This document shows, piece by piece, positions 16,402-25,783 of a DNA stretch of 64,000 bases (positions are counted from its first letter, which is position 1; the number at the start of each line of letters is the position of its first letter). The translations under genes were made by a program, and so were the position numbers. Source of the stretch: Arsenicibacter rosenii. GTDB taxonomy: Bacteria > Bacteroidota > Bacteroidia > Cytophagales > Spirosomataceae. The stretch covers positions 1 to 64,000 of the forward strand of contig NZ_MORL01000021.1 in the NCBI RefSeq assembly GCF_001870735.1, given 5' to 3'. The notes under the pieces are model-generated. The model was not told the DNA's origin and searched no databases. It saw only the letters and a program-made list of their open reading frames with translations.

Positions 16402-17115
16402 ATGAAGAAAGTAATGCTATTGGGTGCGTTCTTTTTAAGCGCACTGGCTATTCAGGCACAAAGTGTAGACGAAATCGTAAACAAGCATGTGGAAGCGATG
16501 GGGGGAGCGGATAAGTACAAAAACCTGAAAGCCATCCGGATGCAGACATCCACCGAACTGATGGGACAATCGCTGCCCACCACATCGGTCATTGCATTGG
16601 GGAAGGGAATGCGTTCGGATGTTACCGTAATGGGAGCCACCATCTCACAGGGGTATGACGGACAACAGGGCTGGATGATTAACCCGATGCAGGGAAGTAC
16701 GGCGGCCGAAGCCACACCGGCAGAGCTGAATGCTTCGATGGATGTACAGCTGGACATTACCGGGCCGTTTTACAATTATAAAGAGAAAGGAAATACCATT
16801 GAGCTGCTGGGTAAGGAGAAACTGGATGGTGCGGATGTATATAAAGTGAAAATCACCCGCAAAAACGGACTTACGGAAACGCAATACCTGGATGCCGCAA
16901 CATACATGAACCGCAAAACGGTTTCTGTTCTTGAGGTGGGCGGGCAGAAAAATGAAAATGAGACTATGTTCAGTGATTACCGTGCGGTGGAAGGATTGAA
17001 ATTTCCGTTTGTAACGCAGATGACGCACCCGCAGTTTGGTACCATGAAAATGAAAGTCGATAAACTGGAAGTTAATCCGGTAATCGACGAGACAAAATTT
17101 AAAATGCCTAAATAA
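16402..17115 (+). CDS. LolA/LolB-fold outer membrane lipoprotein-sorting-like protein
   Basis: Exported protein of 237 residues. Residues 1-19 form a signal peptide (cleavage near IQAQ). The mature part starts with DEIVNKHVEAMGGADKYKNLKAIRMQ, the typical opening of Bacteroidota proteins with a LolA-like beta fold. It goes on with repeated short beta segments, including a DYRAVEGLKFPFVTQM stretch. Members are often annotated as outer membrane lipoprotein-sorting proteins, but real lipoprotein transport is not shown for this subfamily. It has its own promoter and stands just before the molybdenum hydroxylase gene. Confidence 0.75.
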   Translation: MKKVMLLGAFFLSALAIQAQSVDEIVNKHVEAMGGADKYKNLKAIRMQTSTELMGQSLPTTSVIALGKGMRSDVTVMGATISQGYDGQQGWMINPMQGSTAAEATPAELNASMDVQLDITGPFYNYKEKGNTIELLGKEKLDGADVYKVKITRKNGLTETQYLDAATYMNRKTVSVLEVGGQKNENETMFSDYRAVEGLKFPFVTQMTHPQFGTMKMKVDKLEVNPVIDETKFKMPK

Positions 17116-17271
17116 ACCTCCGGGTATAAACGATGTGGCGCCGATGGCCGGATGTCTGACTGTCGGCGTTACATTCTGTTTTACCGCCCGCCGGCTCCCG
17201 TTGCCCGGCCGTCTATTTCTTACTACCTTTATTGACTCATCAACCATGTGAGTAGCAATTCATAACCCTTT

Positions 17272-19482
17272 ATGACCTCATCACAACTTGATCGCCGTTC
17301 ATTTTTACGGGCAGCCGGTTTAACCGGTGCCGGCCTGATGCTGGGCTTTACTACAACCGCAAAGGGCGCTGCTCAACTGGCTAATCTGTCGTCTGAGGAG
17401 GCAACGGCTGTGCTGGCCTTTGAACTTCATCCGTTTATTGTCATCGATAATGCCGGTAATATTACGCTGATTAATCACCGACCAGACATGGGACAGGGTA
17501 GCTGGCAGGCCGTTCCGACCATGGTAGCTGAGGAACTGGAAGTAAGCCTCGATCAGATTCAGATTAAACAGTCTGACGGCTTACGTAAATACGGCAGTCA
17601 GCTTTCGGGAGGCAGCAGTACGGTCCGGACGGGCTGGAAACGCCTGCGTGAAGCCGGTGCGGCCGCCCGTGAGATGTTTACGCAGGCCGCCGCTGCCCGC
17701 TGGAGCGTACCGGCGGGAGAGTGTTTTGCTGAAAAAGGCGCAATTCATCACCGGCCAACCGGAAAAATACTGACCTATGGCGAACTGGTTGATGAAGCAT
17801 CAAAATTACCGGTGCCGAAAGACATTAAACTGAAAGCTAAAAAAGACCTTAAACTGTTAGGCCGCGCGTTACCGCGACCGGAAATTCCGGCTAAAGTGTC
17901 CGGTAAGGCGGTATTTGGTATGGACGTTGACGTGCCGGGGATGTTGTATGCGAGCGTAGCACACAGCCCGGTTATTCATGGTAAAATCATATCGGTGGAT
18001 GATACCGCAGCAAAGAAAATTCCGGGTGTCAAAGCCGTTGTTAAGTGCGAACGCCCGATGCCGCACCGGACCGCAGAAGCAGTGGCAGTAGTGGCAACAT
18101 CCTACTGGGCAGCTCTGAAAGGGCGACGTGCCCTGAAGGTTAAGTGGGACAATACCGGTTACGAAAAAGAAATGACCACGGCTGCTTACTTTTCAGCGTT
18201 GCGGAGCAAAGCCAGCGAGGAAGCGTCTGCCTATTATACGACCGGCGACTTTAAAGCCGCTTTCGATTCGGCTCCGAAAAAGCTGGAAGGCTTTTATGAA
18301 ACACCGTTTCTGGCACATGCGCCGATGGAGCCTGAAGTAACGGTCGCTCACGTAAAAGAGGATGGCAGCTGCGAGATATGGGCGCCGGTTCAGGGACCGG
18401 ATGCGGCTATCGGTGATGTGGCACGCTATCTGAAAATTAAGGACGAGCAGGTAAAGATTAATGTACCCTTTCTGGGAGGCGCTTTTGGTCGTAAAGCGTA
18501 CCTCGACTTCATGCTGGAAGCGGTGAATATCTCAAAACAGGTTAAAGCGCCGGTAAAGCTGGTCTGGACGCGCGAAGATGATATTACGCAGGGGCCTTAC
18601 CGGCCCGGTATGCTAAGTGCCATGCGTGGTGCCGTTGACAGTAACGGCAACCTGGTTGCTTTTGAGCATAAACTGATTGGTGAGTCCATTCAGCGGCAGG
18701 TTTTTCGGGCTCCGTTAGGCAACAAAGCCGATGACTGGGCCAAAGAAAGTATCGGGAAAGAGGAGAGTCCTTATGCTTTCCCGAACGCACAGGTAGGCTG
18801 GATCAACGTCAAAACGGAGATTCCCATTGTCTGGTGGCGTTCGGTATACGCTTCAAACAATAGCTTTGGTCATGAGTCGTTCCTGGATGAACTGGCGTAC
18901 ACTGCCGGAAAAGACCCGCTGGCTTTGCGGCTGGAGCTACTCCGTGCGCAGAAGGCTGATGGCGAGGTGGCCGAAACCGTGAAACGATTTATTCACGTGC
19001 TGGAAACGCTCCGTGAAAAAGCTGGCTGGGACAAGTCCTTGCCGGCCGGTACAGGCAAGGGAGTGGCCATTGCCCGTTCGTTCGGGAGTATTTGTGCGCA
19101 TGCGTTTTTCGTTTCCAAAAAAGGAAAAGGGGTAACCGTAAACCGTGTCGTAACCGTACTGGACTGTGGTATGTACGTTAACCCGGATAACGTGCGGGCA
19201 CAGACTGAAGGGAACATTGTTATGGGAATGACAGCGGCCGTTAAGCCAGGGATTACGTTCACAAACGGGCAGGCCGATCAGCAGAACTTCCATAACTATC
19301 CGGTGATGCGGATGCCTGAAATGCCGTTGACAGAGATCCATATTATCGAAAACGAAGACGAGCCCGGCGGTGTAGGCGAACCCGGGTTGCCACCGGTTGC
19401 ACCTGCCCTTTGCAATGCTATTTTTGCCGCCACCGGAAAACGTATCCGGACATTACCTTTTGACATTGACAATATCGCATAA
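17272..19482 (+). CDS. Molybdopterin-binding large subunit, xanthine dehydrogenase/isoquinoline oxidoreductase family
   Basis: Large subunit of a molybdenum hydroxylase, 736 residues. A twin-arginine export signal is at the N-terminus ([10 protein letters not shown], residues 7-16). The [19 protein letters not shown] segment and the C-terminal [12 protein letters not shown] contain cofactor contacts, and E703 is the expected catalytic glutamate. The closest named relative is the IorB type, which oxidises N-heterocycles or aldehydes in the periplasm. Such enzymes need a small 2Fe-2S subunit, usually encoded next door, but none is present here. The substrate is unknown. The secreted-protein gene at 19487 follows after 4 bp. 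Confidence 0.9.
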   Translation: MTSSQLDRRSFLRAAGLTGAGLMLGFTTTAKGAAQLANLSSEEATAVLAFELHPFIVIDNAGNITLINHRPDMGQGSWQAVPTMVAEELEVSLDQIQIKQSDGLRKYGSQLSGGSSTVRTGWKRLREAGAAAREMFTQAAAARWSVPAGECFAEKGAIHHRPTGKILTYGELVDEASKLPVPKDIKLKAKKDLKLLGRALPRPEIPAKVSGKAVFGMDVDVPGMLYASVAHSPVIHGKIISVDDTAAKKIPGVKAVVKCERPMPHRTAEAVAVVATSYWAALKGRRALKVKWDNTGYEKEMTTAAYFSALRSKASEEASAYYTTGDFKAAFDSAPKKLEGFYETPFLAHAPMEPEVTVAHVKEDGSCEIWAPVQGPDAAIGDVARYLKIKDEQVKINVPFLGGAFGRKAYLDFMLEAVNISKQVKAPVKLVWTREDDITQGPYRPGMLSAMRGAVDSNGNLVAFEHKLIGESIQRQVFRAPLGNKADDWAKESIGKEESPYAFPNAQVGWINVKTEIPIVWWRSVYASNNSFGHESFLDELAYTAGKDPLALRLELLRAQKADGEVAETVKRFIHVLETLREKAGWDKSLPAGTGKGVAIARSFGSICAHAFFVSKKGKGVTVNRVVTVLDCGMYVNPDNVRAQTEGNIVMGMTAAVKPGITFTNGQADQQNFHNYPVMRMPEMPLTEIHIIENEDEPGGVGEPGLPPVAPALCNAIFAATGKRIRTLPFDIDNIA

Positions 19483-19486
19483 TTGA

Positions 19487-20200
19487 ATGAGAATTATCTT
19501 AATGTTATTTATTGCGGCCGGTTTGGCTGTTGCATTCCGGCCGATGGCACCCAGTATGATGGGCGCGTGGCGCATGAAAGCTGATACGAAAACCATTTCG
19601 TTTCTGGTGTCGGGTAACTATGTTATGGTGACAGCCTATGAAGCCGATAAATACCTGAACACGTTTGGCGGCAAATGGCGGATGGACGGCGATACGGTCC
19701 GGTTCACAGTGGAGTTTGATACTCAGGACAGCACCAACGTCGGTCAGCTGGAGAATTACCACATAAAGGTAACCAGCAAAAACCTGACCATCACTAACAG
19801 CCAGAACCAGCAACAGATCTACGACCGCGTGGATGATGCCGGTGGCAGCATGGCCGGTTTGTGGCGGATTACGGGCCGGTTGAACGAAAACGGCGAAGTA
19901 ACAACGATGCAGCGCGGTCCGCGCAAGACCGTAAAACTCCTGACCGGAACCCGTTTCCAGTGGGCGGCGATTAATCCGGAAACGAAACAGTTTTTCGGTA
20001 CCGGTGGCGGCACCTATACAGTGAAAGACGGAAAGTATACGGAGAAAATTGATTTCTTCTCCCGCGATAACTCCCGTGTCGGCCGGTCATTGACCTTCAA
20101 CTGTGACGTAAAAAAATCACCGGAGGCCGGTACGCAATGGTTCCATACCGGTCAGAGTTCTACCGGCGGGCGGGTTGCTGAAGTCTGGACGAGGGAGTAA
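19487..20200 (+). CDS. Secreted protein with two lipocalin-like repeats
   Basis: Protein of 237 residues with a signal peptide at 1-18 ([13 protein letters not shown]). The mature part contains two similar halves: MMGAWRMK...[26 protein letters not shown] near 24-62 and MAGLWRITG...[25 protein letters not shown] near 123-180. Both look like the short beta-barrel repeat (G-x-W start, then a hydrophobic-aromatic strand) of lipocalin-like proteins. The function is unknown. It follows the molybdenum hydroxylase by 4 bp and is almost certainly cotranscribed, so it may serve that enzyme. That link is inference. Confidence 0.72.
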   Translation: MRIILMLFIAAGLAVAFRPMAPSMMGAWRMKADTKTISFLVSGNYVMVTAYEADKYLNTFGGKWRMDGDTVRFTVEFDTQDSTNVGQLENYHIKVTSKNLTITNSQNQQQIYDRVDDAGGSMAGLWRITGRLNENGEVTTMQRGPRKTVKLLTGTRFQWAAINPETKQFFGTGGGTYTVKDGKYTEKIDFFSRDNSRVGRSLTFNCDVKKSPEAGTQWFHTGQSSTGGRVAEVWTRE

Positions 20201-20226
20201 TTGATTACCGGATGCAGTAACGGGAT

Positions 20227-20285
20227 AATCAGCGTTGACGCGGGGGCGGACTTGCTGAAAGTCCGCCCCCGCGTCAACGCTGATT
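20227..20285. terminator. Perfect 26-bp hairpin between convergent genes
   Basis: Bases 20227-20252 are fully complementary to 20260-20285, with a 7-nt loop. The inner stem is very G+C-rich (GCGGGGGCGGAC). There is no long T run, only TTTG after it. It separates the secreted-protein gene from the convergent M1 peptidase gene and would stop or stabilise both transcripts. Confidence 0.8.
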
Positions 20286-20290
20286 TGTTG

Positions 20291-22282
20291 CTACCGGTTG
20301 ATTAGCAACGCTGTTGTTTGCCGGCCCGCAGGTGTACCGACCGACAGCACATAGCGACCAACGGGAAGCTGGCGGGTTGGGAAAAAGACCTGCTGATCGC
20401 CGCTTTTAAGCCCGTCGACGGTATTAGCCATAACCGGTACACCCAGGAGGCTATGGATGCTGATCGTTGCTGCACCGGCCGTTTGCATGCGAAAACGGAC
20501 ACTTACAGTTTCATCGGCCGGATTCGGAATCAATTGTACCGTTGGTGCTCCCGGTTCCGGAAGACCAAGTATCGGATTGGTTTGTTGTACGGTTTTGAGT
20601 ATCCAGTTATTTGGATCGATGACAAGGCCGGTAGGCTGTCCTTTGGCCGGTAGGGTAAAGGTCTGAGATAGCTGATCGTTAAAAACCGTTACCAGCGTGT
20701 CGCCCGCGGCTGATTGTACCAGCACCTGTATGGGCATCGTAAAGGACGTTGGCGTTGTATTGGCCGACTGTTCCAGTTGAAGCTGTATCGTGAATTTACC
20801 GTTATCGGCCATCGGCTTCCATGTGCTTTTGTAAACCGGATAATTCATACCGTATATCCATTGCCGGAAAAAATAATCCAGTTTTTTGCCGGATACCTGC
20901 TCGGCTACGGCCTGAAAATCTTCGGTGATGGCGGTATTATAAATCAGGGCCGGTGCGTTGGTATAGGTTTTCAGGATAGTAAAGAAGACATTGTCGCCCA
21001 CAATGCCGCGCAGCATGTGTAGCACGGTCCCGCCTTTGGCATAGGTGCGGGCATAATTAAAAATGTTGTCGGAATCACTGATGTCCTGCACGTACACGCT
21101 ACCCTTTGCCTGCCTGGCCGTTTGCATCAGGCTGGCAATTGAACTTCGGTAACGAGTCGTTCCGCCAACTGATTCAGCATAGAGCTGCTCCGCATAGGTA
21201 GCAAAGCCTTCGTTAAGCCAGATATTCTGCCAGTCACGGCAGGTAATTTTATCGCCGAACCACTGATGGGCCAGTTCATGCGCGATGATGTTTACATCGA
21301 ATGTCCCCATCGACGAAATGGTCTGGTGCTCCATTCCGCCTCCGAATCCGCATTCAGCATGGCCGTATTTTTCCTGTATAAACGGATAGGTACCAAACAT
21401 GTCCGTAAAGAGCCGCATGATGGCCGGTGTCTGATCCAGGTTATTTTTGTTAGAAGCCAGTGATTCAGGGTAGAGATAGTGGGTGATCGGCATATTTTGC
21501 GGTACTCCGTCGCGCCCCTGATACGAAAAAGGCGTATCGTAGCGCGCATAATTCGTCATGGCCAGCGAAATCAGGTACTGCGCAATGGGGTAGCGATTGC
21601 GCCACTGATAGGTACGTGTACTGTCCGGATTGTCGCGCACGGCCTGCAGCGTGCCATTGGAGACCGACACAAAAAATTTCGGGGCCGTAATAGACACCGT
21701 CGACGAATCGGCCTTGTCGGCAGGGGTATCCTTGCAGGGAAACCAGTCGCTCGACCCATAAGGCTCGCTCAAGCTCCAGATCACCGGCGAGCGGTCTGTA
21801 CCGTGGGTGGCAAACGAAAACGAGCCAAACCCGCTGGTGCTGGCCGGATTGCCCTGATAGTAGACGGTAACTGAGAACAACTGACCGGCCGTAAGCGGGG
21901 ATAGTGGCGTAACGGTTAGGCGGTTCTGCGCATGAGTAAACGTAAGCTTCCGGCCTGCTGCCTTTACCGAATCAACGGTTAGCCGGGTGGTCAGATCCAG
22001 ATCGAAGCTGTTGAGGGACGCCAGGCTTTTGAGTCCGACCGTAACGGCCCCGCGCAGGTAGGCAGGGGTGTGGGTCAGGTTGAGGTCAAGGCCGTAATAA
22101 GAGATGTCGATGCGGCTGTCGCCGGGATAGGCCACGGCAGCCAGTCGTCCCTGCGGATCACCGAAATAGCGGGCATAGCGTTCAGCTTTTGCCGTAGCGC
22201 AGGGGTGGGTATTTATCAGCCCCGTTGACTGGGCTGCGGCCAACCGGGGTATGAGCAGGAGCAATAGGATAGACAGACGCAT
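20291..22282 (-). CDS. M1 family metallopeptidase with T9SS sorting domain
   Basis: Secreted aminopeptidase of 663 residues. Signal peptide 1-18 (MRLSILLLLLIPRLAAAQ). The M1 N-terminal beta domain is followed by GGGMEHQ (314-320, the GAMEN equivalent) and the zinc site HELAH (335-339) with the third ligand E358 in NEGF. The last 85 residues form a type IX secretion sorting domain (VQLIPNPADETVSV start, GRYVLSV near the end), so it is exported across the outer membrane. It removes N-terminal residues from peptides. The start chosen gives a signal peptide, but the frame stays open upstream for 133 more codons encoding an XRE domain. Confidence 0.85.
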   Translation of the reverse strand: MRLSILLLLLIPRLAAAQSTGLINTHPCATAKAERYARYFGDPQGRLAAVAYPGDSRIDISYYGLDLNLTHTPAYLRGAVTVGLKSLASLNSFDLDLTTRLTVDSVKAAGRKLTFTHAQNRLTVTPLSPLTAGQLFSVTVYYQGNPASTSGFGSFSFATHGTDRSPVIWSLSEPYGSSDWFPCKDTPADKADSSTVSITAPKFFVSVSNGTLQAVRDNPDSTRTYQWRNRYPIAQYLISLAMTNYARYDTPFSYQGRDGVPQNMPITHYLYPESLASNKNNLDQTPAIMRLFTDMFGTYPFIQEKYGHAECGFGGGMEHQTISSMGTFDVNIIAHELAHQWFGDKITCRDWQNIWLNEGFATYAEQLYAESVGGTTRYRSSIASLMQTARQAKGSVYVQDISDSDNIFNYARTYAKGGTVLHMLRGIVGDNVFFTILKTYTNAPALIYNTAITEDFQAVAEQVSGKKLDYFFRQWIYGMNYPVYKSTWKPMADNGKFTIQLQLEQSANTTPTSFTMPIQVLVQSAAGDTLVTVFNDQLSQTFTLPAKGQPTGLVIDPNNWILKTVQQTNPILGLPEPGAPTVQLIPNPADETVSVRFRMQTAGAATISIHSLLGVPVMANTVDGLKSGDQQVFFPTRQLPVGRYVLSVGTPAGRQTTALLINR

Positions 22283-22681
22283 AAAATGAGGTACAGACAC
22301 ATACATACAACGATTAACAGCCGCAAACAGGTGCTTGTTTACTCCGTTTTTGCCCTCCCTCCGCAAATAAGTTGCCGGAAGTGTCTGCTGCTGTGTAATT
22401 GTTTTCAGTCTCTCAACCAGTTGTTGGGCCGCTTGCTGATTTTGTGCCTTAAGCCGAGCGTTTCCGCTTATTAACTGATTGGATGAAGAGACTGAGGGGA
22501 AAATAGCTACTGAAACGTCTGATACCGTGGCAATCTGCGTTAACTCCTGAGCATCAGGGTGGTGTGTGTCTGACTCCCGGTTACTGATTGTTCCTTGCGA
22601 GACACCGACTAAATCGGCAAGATAGGCCTGGCTCATACGCTTTTGTATACGTAACTGGCGGAGTGTGGTACCAATCTGCAT
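22283..22681 (-). CDS. XRE-type helix-turn-helix, in frame with the M1 peptidase
   Basis: An ATG at 22681 opens a frame that encodes a clear XRE DNA-binding domain in its first 60 residues (TLRQLRIQKRMSQAYLADLV, then GVSQGTISNRES). A Gln/Ala-rich, probably coiled-coil stretch (70-100) follows. It has no stop of its own and runs straight into the peptidase signal peptide at residue 134. Either it is the N-terminal part of a 796-residue fusion, or a separate regulator that lost its stop codon. A cytoplasmic DNA-binding domain before a signal peptide would make a membrane-tethered protein. Which start is used cannot be decided here. Confidence 0.55.
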
Positions 22682-22902
22682 GTGTAGATGATGTTTATGG
22701 ATGATATGGTTAAGACGATCAGGTATATGAAAGGTAATTAATTAGATGAAGCTTTTGTTTTAAATTTATAATAGAAGTTATTGGCTTATTAATGGACTGA
22801 TTTGTAGAAAACTCATGCGTTTGAGTTGTGCAAGGCCCCATACGAGATGTGGGCGGACAGTAACTAGTTTGTTACTCTGCTATAAACAACTCTTTTATTT
22901 TC

Positions 22903-23109
22903 TTGAGCAAAAGAAGGATTCGTAAAACGGCACAATGCTTTTTAATTGCGCTGTTTATGTTTGGATCTTCACAAAAAGCTGAAGCCAACATGTTTGGTAA
23001 AGAAGAGACTGTAATTGCTTATCAATACGCATATGGTGATACCTGTATTGAAGTTGTGGAAGTAAAAGTATATTTTTTTTTAATTGTAGTTGATTCTTAT
23101 TTAGATTAA
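22903..23109 (+). CDS. Possible small secreted peptide, 68 aa, TTG start
   Basis: A short frame beginning at TTG (22903) encodes a basic N-terminus (SKRRIRKTAQ), a hydrophobic core (CFLIALFMFG) and a likely cleavage region near KAEAN. About 38 mature residues rich in Val, Tyr and Phe follow. This is the form of a small exported peptide. There is no ATG alternative before the hydrophobic core. It is not recognised as any family, and its reality rests only on the signal-like N-terminus. Confidence 0.35.
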   Translation: MSKRRIRKTAQCFLIALFMFGSSQKAEANMFGKEETVIAYQYAYGDTCIEVVEVKVYFFLIVVDSYLD

Positions 23110-23233
23110 AGGCCATTCCAGTGCAATGCTAATGGTTAATATGAACGTTTAAGTTTCTAACCTGACTACAAAAGGAATTTCTGAAGTTAGATTAGAAACT
23201 TAAATTATATGCACTAATATTTTATTAATAAAT

Positions 23234-24133
23234 ATGAAATATCTACTGGCTCTATGTTTACTTTACCATGTAAGTTTTGCGCAAAAAAAGTGTTTCTCCA
23301 TTGTCGATTCCGTCACCAATCTCCCTGTACCCTATGCAGCAATTACCTGTAAAGGATGCCTGACAGGTACATATAGTGATCAGAACGGGACTGTTTGCGT
23401 TGATTTTGCAGGTATAGATACCATCAGAATTTATTCATTGAGTTATAAGATTTTATTTATTTCAGCATCTGAAATAAATGCTGCCGGACAAGTTAAGCTA
23501 TTGCCGAACCCGATTGAATTAAACCCGGTAACAGTAAGTAAAAGAAAAATTCATTCAATTCGATTAGGTCCCTATTATACCAATAAATTAAGTATTGGCC
23601 AGCATGTTGTAAATCCTAACTCAGCAACCTTGCTGGCGGTTTACATTCCTAATACTGTCGGAGATGCTGTTATTAGTAAACTGTATTATCGGTTATCGCC
23701 CAAAAAGTCAGAAATCGCTACGTTGTTTCGATGTCGTATTCACCTTTGGGATAATGTCTCCATGAAGCCTGGTAATTCTATTCTGAAACACGACGAGTAC
23801 ATTGATATTGAACCTTCACAAAAAAAGGCAGAAATAGACGTAACTCAGTATGCCCTTAAAATACCGGAAAACGGTATATGGATTGGTATTGAAGTGGTTG
23901 CTTACAAAGACCTGAAAGGCGGGTTTGTAACAATAAATGGCGGGGATTTTGGGGATACAGTATGGGGTAAACGAAAAACAAAAATATTGACGATTAGTCC
24001 GGGCTATGCTGTAGTTCCTGCAAATGATGGCCATAATAGCCTCACGAAGTTTTGGAATCTTCCATGGAGACCCCTTCAGACAGTAAGCGAAAAAGCTAAA
24101 ACATTTGCTTTTGGTTTAGATGTGCTTCAGTAA
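23234..24133 (+). CDS. Secreted protein with carboxypeptidase-regulatory-like domain
   Basis: Protein of 299 residues with a signal peptide at 1-16 (LLALCLLYHVSFA). Residues about 20-95 resemble the carboxypeptidase D regulatory-like beta sandwich common in Bacteroidota: SIVDSVTNLPVPYAAITC, then TYSDQNGTVCVDF, then the LNPVTV end. The remaining 200 residues are probably beta-rich and unrecognised, with NGIWIGIEVVAYKD near the middle. It is A+T-rich and lies in the accessory patch. The domain usually sits at the start of surface or transport proteins, but no barrel or plug follows here. Function unknown. Confidence 0.68.
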   Translation: MKYLLALCLLYHVSFAQKKCFSIVDSVTNLPVPYAAITCKGCLTGTYSDQNGTVCVDFAGIDTIRIYSLSYKILFISASEINAAGQVKLLPNPIELNPVTVSKRKIHSIRLGPYYTNKLSIGQHVVNPNSATLLAVYIPNTVGDAVISKLYYRLSPKKSEIATLFRCRIHLWDNVSMKPGNSILKHDEYIDIEPSQKKAEIDVTQYALKIPENGIWIGIEVVAYKDLKGGFVTINGGDFGDTVWGKRKTKILTISPGYAVVPANDGHNSLTKFWNLPWRPLQTVSEKAKTFAFGLDVLQ

Positions 24134-24578
24134 GTAAATCTGCCCGAATAGACTATCCGCTCCGGCAATTCTCTTATGGTTCGCAACCTGAAATGACTGG
24201 TACGGCCGACCTGGTGACTGATGAAATACGATTACTGGAACGTTTATTTAATGGCTTCCGGAAGTTAATTCAGTGAAGCAGGTTCTAAAGTGGCTTCTCT
24301 TTTATGCTCTGTTGATCAGTATTTTAGGGTATAGAACAGCAATAATTTATCACTCTGCTACTTGATTATAATGAGAAGGGCTTCTTAGCTAATAAATATA
24401 ATAATTAAGTATAAAAGTGTGTTAATATTTAGTAGTTTTGCTGTATAGCTAATGCTTCAGACATGAGATATGTTATCTTGTCTTGTCTACAACACACTCG
24501 CGGGTACAGTTTTTACTGCTCCAACGTAATTAAATATATGTTAATACTCTGAATTTCAGTAAAAAACGATTTAACCTT
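24134..24578. other. Non-coding A+T-rich stretch
   Basis: About 445 bp without a supported gene. A 28-codon frame starts at 24193 (MTGTADLVTDEIRLL) and could be the rest of a decayed gene. A TAGTTTTG box at 24433-24440 resembles a minus-7 element but is 139 bp from the next start. Nothing else is visible. Confidence 0.4.
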
Positions 24579-25700
24579 ATGAGATTTTTGGGGACTTTTC
24601 GATTTATAACTTTGGTTATTTCGGTGTTTATAAGCCAGTTCCCGGAAAAAAACTTTTCTTCGAGTTGCATATATCGTAATAATAACTGGCCAAAAGCTGT
24701 TGTTGATTTTAGAATAAAATTAATTGATACAAATACGGTTAAGAAATATCATAACTACGTAAATAAAGCGGAACTTAGTACGCTTGACGGTAACTTTATG
24801 CTGGCAAGTAGTTATTACGATACCTGTTTTTCATTACCAGTAATGCATTTTGCACAAGATATATACAATGCGTCAATTTGTGCTTTAGAAAATGGTGATT
24901 ACAGAAAATCGGTTAAATATTGTTTGAGACTAGTTGAGAAGGGTTGTAAAAAAGAATTTTTCTTAAAAAAAGCTTATAATGGATTAAGGTCAAATAAATC
25001 TTACTGGAACCATTTTCAAAATGAATATGAAAAGCATAGAGGTTTATATAAAAAGAATGTCGATACTTTATTGCTGGGTAAACTAAAAAAAATGGTTCTA
25101 GCTGATCAGAGTTACTTTTGCGAGATGCCTGGGCGCCTGAAAGACAATAATTTTCTTGACAGTCTTTTTCAAAATGACCAATATCTATCTAACCAATTAT
25201 CCCTATTATTTGAAAAATATGGCTATATAAGCGAGGAACTTATAGGCGTAAATGTGGTTGATACAACGTTGAGTATATATCCCATATATAATGTTTTAAT
25301 TCGACACCATTATCAACTTAAACAATATGAATTAACGAATATATTAAAACGGGCTGTTTATGAAGGAAAATTAAAACCCGATATTTTTTGCAACTGGTAT
25401 AGCTTTGAGAAGCGACCTGTTGGCTATGGTGATGAGTTATTTATATTAAAGTATAAATGTAATTTATATGAAGCTAGGCGTAGCGGTGTAAGAGAATTAA
25501 TAGAAAAAAACAGAAAACAAATGTGGCTTTCTCCTTTAGATGATCTGAAGAAGAAAATAATATACCGGTCAAGTGTTGATAATGCCAGGTATATCTACTA
25601 TGCACCACTTGCCGTTATTCCAGATATGAATGAGGATTCTGAGAAAAATTTCAAGATGAAAAATAGTACATTGCCAAATATACCAATAGGTTGTAAGTAA
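24579..25700 (+). CDS. Orphan exported protein with helical (TPR-like) repeats, 373 aa
   Basis: I do not recognise this gene. The N-terminus is signal-like (residues 1-22, FRFITLVISVFISQF). The rest is helical, with an alternating pattern such as LASSYYDTCFSL, YNASICALENGDYRKSVKYCLRL and CKKEFFLKKAYNGL near 80-145 that resembles tetratricopeptide repeats. Six or more cysteines occur in the mature part. Codon use is strongly A/T-biased, unlike the neighbours, which suggests transfer. It is closed by its own terminator. Confidence 0.62.
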   Translation: MRFLGTFRFITLVISVFISQFPEKNFSSSCIYRNNNWPKAVVDFRIKLIDTNTVKKYHNYVNKAELSTLDGNFMLASSYYDTCFSLPVMHFAQDIYNASICALENGDYRKSVKYCLRLVEKGCKKEFFLKKAYNGLRSNKSYWNHFQNEYEKHRGLYKKNVDTLLLGKLKKMVLADQSYFCEMPGRLKDNNFLDSLFQNDQYLSNQLSLLFEKYGYISEELIGVNVVDTTLSIYPIYNVLIRHHYQLKQYELTNILKRAVYEGKLKPDIFCNWYSFEKRPVGYGDELFILKYKCNLYEARRSGVRELIEKNRKQMWLSPLDDLKKKIIYRSSVDNARYIYYAPLAVIPDMNEDSEKNFKMKNSTLPNIPIGCK

Positions 25701-25768
25701 AAATCTGATAGTTGACTTATCGTAAAATCTATAAGTCAGGATTTGCCCCAATAACTATCTGATTTTTT
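25699..25768 (+). terminator. Terminator after the 373-aa gene
   Basis: AAAAATCTGATAGTT pairs, with one mismatch, to AACTATCTGATTTTT. An inner hairpin GACTTAT/ATAAGTC stacks inside. It ends in six T. Confidence 0.8.
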
Positions 25769-25783
25769 GCTGTGTCCAACAAC

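Larger units (their letters stand above)
22682..25770. other. A+T-rich accessory patch
   Basis: Base composition falls sharply here (for example 17 G/C of 60 in 25021-25080), unlike the flanking genes at about 50 percent. The patch holds three orphan secreted-type proteins and ends at the terminator 25699-25768. There are no integrase, transposase or flanking repeats, so it looks like old acquired DNA. Confidence 0.6.

Noticed and set aside
24193-24279. 28-codon frame starting MTGTADLVTDEIR
   Set aside because: Too short and without family features; may be the remains of a decayed gene.
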